Below the pieces are notes generated by a model. That model made no database searches. It saw nothing but the letters and a program-made list of their open reading frames with translations, and was not told where the DNA came from. 64,000 nucleotides of DNA from positions 992,001 through 1,056,000 of the forward strand of contig CAVTIH010000002.1 in NCBI GenBank assembly GCA_963734815.1. Reading direction: 5' to 3'. Shown here in pieces: positions 25,462 through 32,537 of this stretch; within the stretch, counting starts at the first letter, position 1; each line of letters starts with the position of its first letter. Origin of the DNA: Palsa-744 sp963734815. Its GTDB lineage: Bacteria > Actinomycetota > Thermoleophilia > Solirubrobacterales > Solirubrobacteraceae. The translations under genes and the position numbers were made by a program.

Positions 25462-25540
25462 CGGCTCGCACGTTAACCGATGCCGCCCCGGAGACCAGCG
25501 CGTAGTCCCGCCATGCCAAACCGGTGCAGTACCTCGGTGT

Positions 25541-25546
25541 TACACT
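25541..25546 (+). promoter_or_regulatory. -10-like element of the vapBC pair at 25555
   Basis: TACACT ends 8 nt before ATG 25555, matching the leaderless spacing seen at the other toxin-antitoxin loci in this window. Confidence 0.5.
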
Positions 25547-25554
25547 CCCTCGGG

Positions 25555-25827
25555 ATGCCCACCCGCTACCCCCGCCACTCGATCACCGAGACGCCCCCCG
25601 TACACGAGGCGCTCAGCGAGCTGCGCCGCCGCGGCGAGCGGATCCGGCTCGGCGAGCTCGTGACCCTCGGCGCCCGCACGCGCCTGCGCGAACTGCAGGC
25701 CGAGTGCGACGAGGAGGCTCGCAAGCTGGAGCTTCGCCGCGATCTGGTGCGGCGACTGCGCACAGGCGAGGGTCTCGACGCCGCCGCGGCTTATGAGGTG
25801 CGCGAGCACGGCTGGACGCATACTTGA
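25555..25827 (+). CDS. vapB: VapB-like antitoxin
   Basis: 90 residues: a short N-terminus (TRYPRHSITETPPVHEALSE), then LRRRGERIRLGELVTLGART and RLRELQAECDEEARKLELRR, an extended helical tail that probably binds the toxin. Overlaps the following PIN gene by 4 nt (TTGA). The compact operon and the -10 box 8 nt before the ATG suggest self-repression. Confidence 0.7.
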   Translation: MPTRYPRHSITETPPVHEALSELRRRGERIRLGELVTLGARTRLRELQAECDEEARKLELRRDLVRRLRTGEGLDAAAAYEVREHGWTHT

Positions 25828-26270
25828 CCGGCTACAACCGGTCGCTGCTGCTCGACAACTCGGCCTGGGCAAGGCTGGTTGACGGGCGCCTCATCAACCC
25901 CTACCGCAAGACCTTCGAGGCGGCGCTCACCGCCGGGCAGCTGTGGACCTGCCCGCCAACGCTGCTGGAGATGCGTTACAGCGCACGCGACGGCGATCAG
26001 TTCACCACCCTCGTCGATGAACTCGACGCGCTGCCCCACGCGCCGCTCACCGCGGCTGCCGCCGCGCAGGCGCTCACCGCCCAAGCCGAGCTGGCCGCCG
26101 CGCCCGGGGTCTCGCACCGCGTCAAGCCAGTCGATCTGCTGATCGCCTCCGTGGCCGCCGCCGAGGGGCTGGGGGTGCTGCACTACGACCGCGACTACGA
26201 CGCAATCACTGAGAACACCTCGCTTACCTTCGCCTCTGTCTGGATCGCCCCCCGCGGCAGCTTCGACTGA
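25824..26270 (+). CDS. vapC: VapC-type PIN ribonuclease toxin
   Basis: 148 residues from a TTG overlapping the antitoxin stop. SLLLDNSAWARLVDGRL carries the first Asp; then come TCPPTLLEMRYSARDGD (Glu), HRVKPVDLLIASVAAAEGLG and VLHYDRDYDAITE. All PIN acidic positions are present. The C-terminus (FASVWIAPRGSFD) is like the usual WxxP ending. Convergent with the HEPN gene, whose stop is 13 nt away. Confidence 0.85.
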   Translation: MTGYNRSLLLDNSAWARLVDGRLINPYRKTFEAALTAGQLWTCPPTLLEMRYSARDGDQFTTLVDELDALPHAPLTAAAAAQALTAQAELAAAPGVSHRVKPVDLLIASVAAAEGLGVLHYDRDYDAITENTSLTFASVWIAPRGSFD

Positions 26271-26282
26271 GGCCAATGTTGG

Positions 26283-26654
26283 TCACTCCGAAAGGACGCC
26301 CTCCACCGCGGCGAGGAAACCGCTTGCCAGCTCGATCGCCCGGCGCGCCTCATCGGCCGGCGCCGCCCAAGCGTCGTAGTCGGCCTGCTCGCGCTCCGGC
26401 TGAATCTTCTGCACGGCGGCCACGAGGTCGGCGTCGACTTCGCCGCTTTCGACGAACGCCACGCGGAACTCATGCCACGCCCCGCGGTGAGTCTTTGCGT
26501 AGACGCCACGCTCGCTGAGGGCGGCCCTCGCGCAGTAGAGCATCGCGTAGTACGCCGCGCTCAAAGCGGTGGAGGGATCCTCCGCCACCACCGCGTCGGC
26601 CGCCGCCAGGCGGCGCCGCGCCGCCGCCATGAACTCACTCGAGCGGGGGCTCAC
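26283..26654 (-). CDS. HEPN-domain protein, toxin of third MNT/HEPN pair
   Basis: 123 residues from GTG 26654, overlapping the nucleotidyltransferase stop. The stretch ALSAAYYAMLYCARAALSER then GVYAKTHRGAWHEF contains the HEPN active-site motif R-x6-H (R49, H56). An acidic tail follows. HEPN toxins of this family cleave RNA and are held inactive through AMP addition by the partner MntA. Complete and well conserved-looking. Confidence 0.82.
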   Translation of the reverse strand: MSPRSSEFMAAARRRLAAADAVVAEDPSTALSAAYYAMLYCARAALSERGVYAKTHRGAWHEFRVAFVESGEVDADLVAAVQKIQPEREQADYDAWAAPADEARRAIELASGFLAAVEGVLSE

Positions 26655-27028
26655 GCCGACCCGAACAGCGCGATCCTGTCGCGATCGACCTCGGCGATGA
26701 AGAACGACTCGATCTCGCGACGCTGCGCCAGCCACGCGGGTGTGTTGATGTGCACCGAAAAAATCCACGCCACGGCCTGCGCCCCGAGCGCCTTCGCCGC
26801 GGCGTCAAGCGTTTCGCGCACCCGCATCTTGCCCTCCCATGAGGCGTCCTCGACGAGCACCAGCACGTCGACGTCCGACTCGCTCGTCGGCCGCTCGCCG
26901 CGTGCGCGCGAGCCGAACAGCCACACGGCGTGCAGATCGCCCCCCAACTGCGCCTGGAGGTCCTCGGTGAAGCGCTCGAGCAGCGCCCGCTCCGTCGCGC
27001 TCAGCGAGGCCTCCGTGAGACTGGACAC
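26651..27028 (-). CDS. mntA: MntA-like nucleotidyltransferase antitoxin
   Basis: 125 residues from GTG 27028. The signature GSRARGERPTSESDVDVLVL (GS at 39-40, aspartates 52 and 54) is the minimal nucleotidyltransferase. Size is typical of MntA. First gene of the operon; TACATT at 27040-27035 ends 6 nt upstream of the GTG, which fits a leaderless promoter. Confidence 0.85.
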   Translation of the reverse strand: MSSLTEASLSATERALLERFTEDLQAQLGGDLHAVWLFGSRARGERPTSESDVDVLVLVEDASWEGKMRVRETLDAAAKALGAQAVAWIFSVHINTPAWLAQRREIESFFIAEVDRDRIALFGSA

Positions 27029-27140
27029 CTAGTCAATGTACAACGGACACCTCGATATTACGGTCCCGCGGCCAATGCCAGAGAAGAGCGGATGCAAAGA
27101 TAATGGTCGTCACGCTTCGATCCGGAGCCACCGGCACTGA

Positions 27141-30100
27141 ATGAACGCCATTGGTCAAGATCCGCAGGACCAGGTAGGAGCTGGGGCAACCCCGGGCGGT
27201 TCCGGCGGACCGCCACAGCTCGGCGGCGGTCCGATCGAGCGCCTGATGATCGCCGTCGTGAACGGCGAGCTGCCGCTCGCCGTGGCCAGGAGCAAGGCGT
27301 CATCGAGCGAGGTGGTTGCGCTGCTCTCGCCCGCCTATGTTGAGGACCTGGCGACGTTCGCCGAGGATTCGCTGAGGCAAGGCGCCAGCCAGTCCGCCCT
27401 GCTGCTCGTCGAGCTGCTGGCGAGCGCCGCCGTGGCCGGCCGGGACGCGCCCGTGCCTGCGCCCGGCGCCGCCACGCGGGCCGCTCGCGCGGTGTTCGCC
27501 TACATCGAGGTGACCCGCGGCTATCTGACCGATACACCCGACGGCCGGCTGTTCCACCGCGCACTGCAGCTCGGCCGGGAGGAGGAGCAGATCGCGAGAG
27601 CCACCGGAGACACCCGCCTGCTGGGCAGCTTGCTGCAGCGGCTTGGCACCTTGCACCTCGATCCATACAGCGCCAGGCGAACCCTCACCCCTGGAGACAC
27701 CACGCAGTACGCGGCCCAGCACCGGCGCTGGCTGGCCAACGCACACCAGGACTTGGACGACTTCCGCGTGCCCGTGGACGGCGACGACGCCGCAATGCCC
27801 GAGCCGATCGAGGCGATGCGCGCCGCCGAGGGGTTGCTCGGAGAGGCCGCCGGCATGCGCGAGGGCGACGAGCGTGGGCGTTCGCTGAAGGCCGAGGCCG
27901 AGGCGATGCTGTGGCGTCAGTTCCTGGGCGATCCGGTCGACGACCAGGCGATCGTCGGCGTCCTGCGGGAAGCGCTCGCGGGGCTGGCGTGGGATCGGGA
28001 TCCCCAGCTGCGCCTCACCGTTCTCAACGCGCTTGCAGCCAAGGGACAGGAGATAGACACAAACGAGGTCGATCGCGTGTTCGAACGTTCCCTGGACTCG
28101 TGGCTGCACGGGCTCGGCGCGGTGCAGGCGCTCGATCTGATCAGGCAGTCCTACCGCCTGCTCCTCGCTTCGCGCCCTCGCGAGGCGCTGAGATTGCTCG
28201 ACGAAGGCCGGCCGATCGCCGAGGAGCTTGGTGAGGAGGCGCTCACCGGACATCTGCTCGAGGAGATCACGCTGTTGAGTCGACTCGCCCCGGAGGATGA
28301 CCTGACTCCAGCCCCCGGCCAGTTCGACGCGGCGGTACAACGACTGCTCGGGCGCCATCGCGACGAGGACTGGGACGTTGAGCGTCTGTTCGGGGCGCTC
28401 GTGTCGTTGATCGCCTCGACGTGCGCCAGCGACGAGGAGGCGGCGGGCCTGGCACTGTTGCCGCGGCTGAGGGCCAACACCGCAACCCTGCTCGCGGGCC
28501 GTCACGCGTCGGCACTCGACTGGCTGACAGCGACCCTCCAGCTGAACACTGCAGTAAACGGGGTCAACCGCGGCGACTATGCCGCCGGCATCGCCGGCTA
28601 CTCGGCTGCACTGGCCGGCTTCCTGAAGCTGGGACTGGCCCGCTCGGCCGAAGACTGCTTGGTCCGCACCGTGGATCTGATCGAGCGGGGCGAGGGAGGG
28701 GCGAACGTCGCGGTCGCCGCGATCGCCGGCGTAGCTCCGTCGGCGCTGACGGCCGAACAACGCATCGGGCGCAACGCCAGCCAGCTGATCCACCGCGCCG
28801 CCAGGCGCATCCTGGGAACCCCGCCAGAGGAGCTCGAGCCGCAGGACTTCCTGTTCGCCTCACAGGTGTCGAAGGGACTGCGTCTGGCAACGGCGCTGTA
28901 CGGCGGCTCTCGGTACGAGTGGGACGAGGACGAGGAGGGCCGTCGCCTGCTCGATGCGATTGCCGCCGATAGCGAGTCCGAAAAAACCGCGTCCTGGACA
29001 CCGCTCGACGAGGATGTGCTGCTCAGCAGCTACGAGCAGGACGTCGGCCTTGGCGAGGACCAGCCGGCCACTCAGACACCGGCAGAGCGTCGAGCCTGGC
29101 TTCGTCGCCGCTACGACTCGCACCTGTGGGACGCGCTGCTACGCAATGCCGAGGCTTCCGAAGCGCTGTGGCTGCAGCTCACGAGCGTACAGGCGGCGCT
29201 CGACGAGCGCACGGCACTTATCTCCTACTTCCTGGGAGCAGTGGAGCCCGACGGAATGGTCGGCACCTGGGCGATGGTGCTCACCCGGAGCACGGTGCGC
29301 AGCACGCTGCTCTCACGAGGCACGAGCGCGATCATGGGAATCGGTCCGACGCGCAAGGCGGTGCAGGCCGATCCCGGGTCGGGAGACGTGAGCGTAGAGG
29401 GTGAGAACGCGCTGACGCTGGGCTGGGAGCGGTTCCTGGGCGCCGGTGAGCTGCTCGGGGACCTGCGTGCGCAAGGGATCGACCACCTGTGCATCGTTCC
29501 GCACGGCCCGCTGCACTACTACCCGCTGCATCTTGCCGGTCCGGCGGACAAGCCACTCGCCGACGACTGGATCGTGACCTACCTGTCGAACCTGCATCTG
29601 TTCGTGTCACGACGGGGGCGGCCCGCGGCGCGACGGCACCGGGGGCGGGCCCTGTCATCGATCGGACTGTCGTTCGAGCGGGACAACCCCCACGGTCTGC
29701 CGCCGCTGCGTGGCGCGGCGCAAGAGGCCATCGACGTAGCTGGCTGCTTCGGGGTCGACGCGGTGCGGGAGGCCCAAGCGACCGAGGCGGCGGTACGGGA
29801 CGCGTTGGAGAACTCGCGTCTCGTACACCTCGCGACTCACGGACGGCTCGACGTCGACGCGCCGGCGTTCCAGTGCCTGTACCTGACACCCGACCAGACA
29901 AGCGATGGCTGCCTGCGCGCGCACGAGCTGCTGTCGATGGACCTGCGCGGCCTCGACCTCGTCACGCTGAGCGCCTGCGAGACCGCGCTCGGCCGCTTCG
30001 ACCGCTCGGACAACCTTCGCGGACTGCCGGCCGCGCTGATGCTCTCGGGTGTCTCCTCGCTGATCGGGACGCTGTGGAAGGTCGAGGACTCCACGTCGCG

Positions 30101-30257
30101 CCGGTTCTTCACAAGCTTGTATGGGCGCCTGCGCGAAGGCGAGCACTGCCTTGACGCGTTCCGCAGCGCTCAATTGGCCACACGCCAAGAGCATCCCCAG
30201 TACCGTGATTGGGGCGCGTTCTATCTGGTGGGCGACTGGGATTGGAGTGGAGGTTGA
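27141..30257 (+). CDS. CHAT-domain caspase-like protease with long helical N-terminal region
   Basis: 1038 residues. About 30 flexible Gly/Pro-rich residues are followed by roughly 650 residues of helix pairs, TPR-like in places (AMRAAEGLLGEAAGM, REALRLLDEGRPIAEELGEE). The C-terminal CHAT domain (about 690-1035) has IDHLCIVPHGPLHYYPLHLA, LVHLATHGRLD (catalytic His900), LVTLSACETALG (catalytic Cys946), GLPAALMLSGVSSLIGTLWK and WGAFYLVGDW. Both dyad residues are present, so proteolytic activity is expected. CHAT proteases act in bacterial defence and cell-death circuits, cutting a partner after the sensor region is triggered. The next gene starts within the stop codon (TGATG). Confidence 0.92.
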   Translation: MNAIGQDPQDQVGAGATPGGSGGPPQLGGGPIERLMIAVVNGELPLAVARSKASSSEVVALLSPAYVEDLATFAEDSLRQGASQSALLLVELLASAAVAGRDAPVPAPGAATRAARAVFAYIEVTRGYLTDTPDGRLFHRALQLGREEEQIARATGDTRLLGSLLQRLGTLHLDPYSARRTLTPGDTTQYAAQHRRWLANAHQDLDDFRVPVDGDDAAMPEPIEAMRAAEGLLGEAAGMREGDERGRSLKAEAEAMLWRQFLGDPVDDQAIVGVLREALAGLAWDRDPQLRLTVLNALAAKGQEIDTNEVDRVFERSLDSWLHGLGAVQALDLIRQSYRLLLASRPREALRLLDEGRPIAEELGEEALTGHLLEEITLLSRLAPEDDLTPAPGQFDAAVQRLLGRHRDEDWDVERLFGALVSLIASTCASDEEAAGLALLPRLRANTATLLAGRHASALDWLTATLQLNTAVNGVNRGDYAAGIAGYSAALAGFLKLGLARSAEDCLVRTVDLIERGEGGANVAVAAIAGVAPSALTAEQRIGRNASQLIHRAARRILGTPPEELEPQDFLFASQVSKGLRLATALYGGSRYEWDEDEEGRRLLDAIAADSESEKTASWTPLDEDVLLSSYEQDVGLGEDQPATQTPAERRAWLRRRYDSHLWDALLRNAEASEALWLQLTSVQAALDERTALISYFLGAVEPDGMVGTWAMVLTRSTVRSTLLSRGTSAIMGIGPTRKAVQADPGSGDVSVEGENALTLGWERFLGAGELLGDLRAQGIDHLCIVPHGPLHYYPLHLAGPADKPLADDWIVTYLSNLHLFVSRRGRPAARRHRGRALSSIGLSFERDNPHGLPPLRGAAQEAIDVAGCFGVDAVREAQATEAAVRDALENSRLVHLATHGRLDVDAPAFQCLYLTPDQTSDGCLRAHELLSMDLRGLDLVTLSACETALGRFDRSDNLRGLPAALMLSGVSSLIGTLWKVEDSTSRRFFTSLYGRLREGEHCLDAFRSAQLATRQEHPQYRDWGAFYLVGDWDWSGG

Positions 30258-30952
30258 TGAGCCCCGTCACAATCGAAGTTCCCGAGCTCGGCCTGATCGC
30301 CGAGAGTGCCGTGCTGTCCGAGCGCAGGCTGGCGCTGCAACCTCGGCAGACCCGGGGGGACGACAACGCGCCCGTGTCGATCCGGTCCGAAGTCGTGCTG
30401 GGAGGACCGGACGCAGCGCGGATGCAGGCCCGCGACGCCGACGACGCGAAGCTTGCCGACCGCCGGGAGGACGACGACTTCTGGTCGGTGCTGATGAGCC
30501 TGACCTTCGATCCGGTGGACCCGGAGACCGTGGCAAGCGCCTGGTTGCGGGTCGATCTGTCGAGCCACGGTGAAGGCGTGGCGCCCGTCGCGTATCTGAT
30601 GGAACCAGATCGCCAGGAGGACGACGCGCAGCGGACCCGGACCGGCGGGGGGCAGGCGACGCTGAAGCTGATTCAGATCAGCGGCTCGACCGCGCGCACC
30701 TACACCGTGCACCAAGCCGAGGTGCTGGCCAGGCGCAAGCTCCGGTCGGACCCGGCGTGGGACTTCAGGCCTTCGCAGGGACGGCCCATCGACGGTGGGA
30801 TCGACCTGGCGATGGTGGTGAAGGCGCCCAAGGGAACGTCCGGGCAAGGGGTCGTGACGTTCGGGGCGACGATCGAGCAGAAGGACGGCCTGTGGCGGCG
30901 ACCACACGAGGCGTTGTGGGCCGCAGAGCCTGTGGAGTTCGACCTCAGCTGA
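30257..30952 (+). CDS. Unrecognised 231-aa beta-rich protein coupled to the CHAT gene
   Basis: The ATG at 30257 shares its A with the CHAT stop codon, so translation is coupled and stoichiometric expression is likely. The protein reads MSPVTIEVPELGLIAESAVL, FWSVLMSLTFDPVDPETVAS, WLRVDLSS, AWDFRPSQGRPIDGGIDLAM and VVKAPKGTSGQGVVTFGATI. It is strand-rich, without a signal peptide or TM segment. I do not recognise a family. As the immediate neighbour of a protease it is the best candidate substrate, or a target-binding subunit. A bacterial gasdermin was considered, but I see no supporting motif. Confidence 0.85.
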   Translation: MSPVTIEVPELGLIAESAVLSERRLALQPRQTRGDDNAPVSIRSEVVLGGPDAARMQARDADDAKLADRREDDDFWSVLMSLTFDPVDPETVASAWLRVDLSSHGEGVAPVAYLMEPDRQEDDAQRTRTGGGQATLKLIQISGSTARTYTVHQAEVLARRKLRSDPAWDFRPSQGRPIDGGIDLAMVVKAPKGTSGQGVVTFGATIEQKDGLWRRPHEALWAAEPVEFDLS

Positions 30953-30985
30953 ATGTCGGCGGGGAACCGCCGGGAAAGGAGCCAC

Positions 30986-31198
30986 GTGTCAGTAGCACGA
31001 GAGCTGTTCATACGTCCATCGGTTGAGCAGGCCAAGGCGACGATCATCACGGTGCTGGGAATGCTCGATCGAGGCGACGAATACGACCTTCACACCGAGG
31101 TCAATCCACCGTGGATGAGGGTCGTGTCAAACCGGCCCGATCAGATCGTCAGCGCGATGGAGGAGGCCGGCGTGTCGGTGCAATTGGGAGCCGGATAG
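30986..31198 (+). CDS. Unrecognised 70-aa protein, third gene of the CHAT cassette
   Basis: GTG 30986 is preceded by a good ribosome-binding site (GGAAAGGAGCCAC), which decides this start over the GTG at 30953. The product is VSVARELFIRPSVEQAKATI, ITVLGMLDRGDEYDLHTEVN and PPWMRVVSNRPDQIVSAMEE. A helix is followed by a strand-rich end, with no TM segment or known motif. 33 nt separate it from the previous stop. It may be a regulator, inhibitor or adaptor of the CHAT protein. Confidence 0.7.
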   Translation: MSVARELFIRPSVEQAKATIITVLGMLDRGDEYDLHTEVNPPWMRVVSNRPDQIVSAMEEAGVSVQLGAG

Positions 31199-31235
31199 CA
31201 CCCGCCGGATCGACAGCCACCGCCACATACGTTAC

Positions 31236-31269
31236 TTCACAAAATGAAGGGTTGGGGTCCAAAAAGTAC
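31236..31269 (+). repeat. Conserved 34-bp intergenic element with CTTCA/TGAAG hairpin, copy 1
   Basis: Identical at 29 of 34 positions to 41643-41676. As RNA it can form a 5-bp stem CUUCA/UGAAG closing a CAAAA loop, followed by a G-rich run and AAAAAGT. The other copy changes one stem base (C to U) but keeps pairing by a G-U pair. Both copies lie downstream of plus-strand genes and just before tandem repeats. Confidence 0.6.
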
Positions 31270-31296
31270 ATGCGACACCCCCAACACCGAGCTCGT

Positions 31297-31373
31297 CGCC
31301 AAGCCCGGCGTCACTCACCGACCGCGTCATAGCGCTCGCCGCCAAGCCCGGCGTCACTCACCGACCGCGTCAT
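31297..31373. repeat. Two 34-bp direct repeats, period 43
   Basis: CGCCAAGCCCGGCGTCACTC plus 14 further bases (ending CGCGTCAT) occurs at 31297-31330 and identically at 31340-31373. It sits between the CHAT cassette and the Nudix gene, right after the 34-bp hairpin element. Two copies only, so not a CRISPR. Confidence 0.85.
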
Positions 31374-31429
31374 GGCGTCGCCACACCTCCGTTACGCCTG
31401 TGCCGCCCCGGGTCACTAGCCTTGTCATC

Positions 31430-32131
31430 ATGCCCGCTCAACCCGAGCCCGCCACGCCACGCCCCACCGAGCCCGAGGCCGCCCCGCGGCGCCCGACTGT
31501 GCTCGCGCGCGGCCCCTGGCCGCTGGAGCGGGTGACCGCGAGCTGGAGCGAGCAGTGCTTCGAGCCCTCCCCCGCGCACGTAGCGGAGGCCGACGCCGCG
31601 ATCGCCGCGTTGCAAGAGCGGGGCTCTCCCAGCCACGACGGGATGGCGGGGCGGATGGTCGGCTACCGCGAGTCCGACGGGGGGATCGAGATCGAGATGC
31701 AGCCCGTGCGCTGGGCGCTGCGCCTCGTGGGGGGCGACGCCTCCTGCAGCATGGCCGCACTGTGTGTCACCCGCGACACCGCGGGGCGCTGGCTGGCGGG
31801 GCGACGCGCGCCGTGGGTCGCCTCGTGGGCTGGGCGCTGGGCGCTCGGCGCCGGCGGCGCGGTGGACCTCGGGGAGAGCCCCGCGCACACGCTCGTGCGC
31901 GAGCTCGCCGAGGAGTGGGCGGTGGAGCCCGCGCGCGTGCAGGCCGAGGCGTTGGTGGCACTGCCCCACCGGATGGTGATGTTCGTCGGCCAGGCATGGC
32001 TGCCCGAGGGCGCCGAGGTGACGCCCGACCACGAGCACGACGCCTTCGACTGGTGGCCCTCGGAGATCGACGAGTGGCCCGCCGAGGCCGGCGAGGCCCT
32101 GCCGCTGGTGGCGCGCTGGCTGACGGCGTGA
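31430..32131 (+). CDS. Nudix hydrolase
   Basis: 233 residues from ATG 31430. The Nudix box reads GGAVDLGESPAHTLVRELAE then EWAV (G-x5-E-x7-REUxEExGU, with W at a usually small position), at about residues 142-165. Upstream is a 95-residue N-terminal region; downstream, FVGQAWLPEGAEVTPDHEHD and FDWWPSEIDEWP complete a Nudix fold. The substrate, probably a nucleoside diphosphate derivative, cannot be assigned. The stop overlaps the next gene (GTGA). Confidence 0.82.
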   Translation: MPAQPEPATPRPTEPEAAPRRPTVLARGPWPLERVTASWSEQCFEPSPAHVAEADAAIAALQERGSPSHDGMAGRMVGYRESDGGIEIEMQPVRWALRLVGGDASCSMAALCVTRDTAGRWLAGRRAPWVASWAGRWALGAGGAVDLGESPAHTLVRELAEEWAVEPARVQAEALVALPHRMVMFVGQAWLPEGAEVTPDHEHDAFDWWPSEIDEWPAEAGEALPLVARWLTA

Positions 32132-32529
32132 CGAGCAAGTCGGAGCTCCGTGACCCGCACGTCGGAGCTCCCGCGGTGACGAGACGCTCGCCGCCGGTCC
32201 GCCACCCGCAGGTGTTCACCCGCCTGAAGTGGACGTCGTTCACACACTCCTGCATCTACACCGCGCTGTTGATCTGCGCCTTCGTCGCGGGTAAGCCGCA
32301 GCCGGAGACGTTCATCCTGGGACTCACCCACGGGCTGCTGTGGATCGGGATGTCGCTCGCCTGCATCGTGTGCGTGCGCCTGCGGATCGTCCCGCTGCGG
32401 CTGGCCACGGCGGTCGCCGTGCTCGGTGGCATCGGTCCCTTCTTCGGCAGCTTCGAGTTCGTGCGCGAGTCGCGCCGGCGGGAGGCACCGCTTGGCGATC
32501 CGATCCGCCCACCCGCCGCGCTAGAGTGA
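32128..32529 (+). CDS. DUF3817 membrane protein
   Basis: About 133 residues. GTG 32128 overlaps the Nudix stop; GTG 32176 is an alternative that drops 16 unconserved residues. The core LKWTSFTHSCIYTALLICAF, ILGLTHGLLWIGMSLACIVC and GGIGPFFGSFEFVRE gives three TM helices and the conserved H and GPFF features of DUF3817, a family of unknown role widespread in actinobacteria. Confidence 0.82.
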   Translation: MTSKSELRDPHVGAPAVTRRSPPVRHPQVFTRLKWTSFTHSCIYTALLICAFVAGKPQPETFILGLTHGLLWIGMSLACIVCVRLRIVPLRLATAVAVLGGIGPFFGSFEFVRESRRREAPLGDPIRPPAALE

Positions 32530-32537
32530 GTCCAGGT

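Noticed and set aside
27300..28793. 497-residue minus-strand ORF
   Set aside because: Antisense to the CHAT protein's helical region.
30257..30952. Bacterial gasdermin as CHAT partner
   Set aside because: Size is compatible but I see no hydrophobic pore-forming strands or known gasdermin motif, so I left it as unrecognised.
31297..31373. Possible CRISPR array
   Set aside because: Only two repeats with a 9-bp gap, no spacer-length unique sequence, and no cas genes in the window.
31244..31429. Upstream extension of the Nudix gene starting MKGWGPKS
   Set aside because: The extra 62 codons run through the conserved hairpin element and the tandem repeats; ATG 31430 fits the protein better. The similar MKGLGLKS reading at 41653 stops at once.
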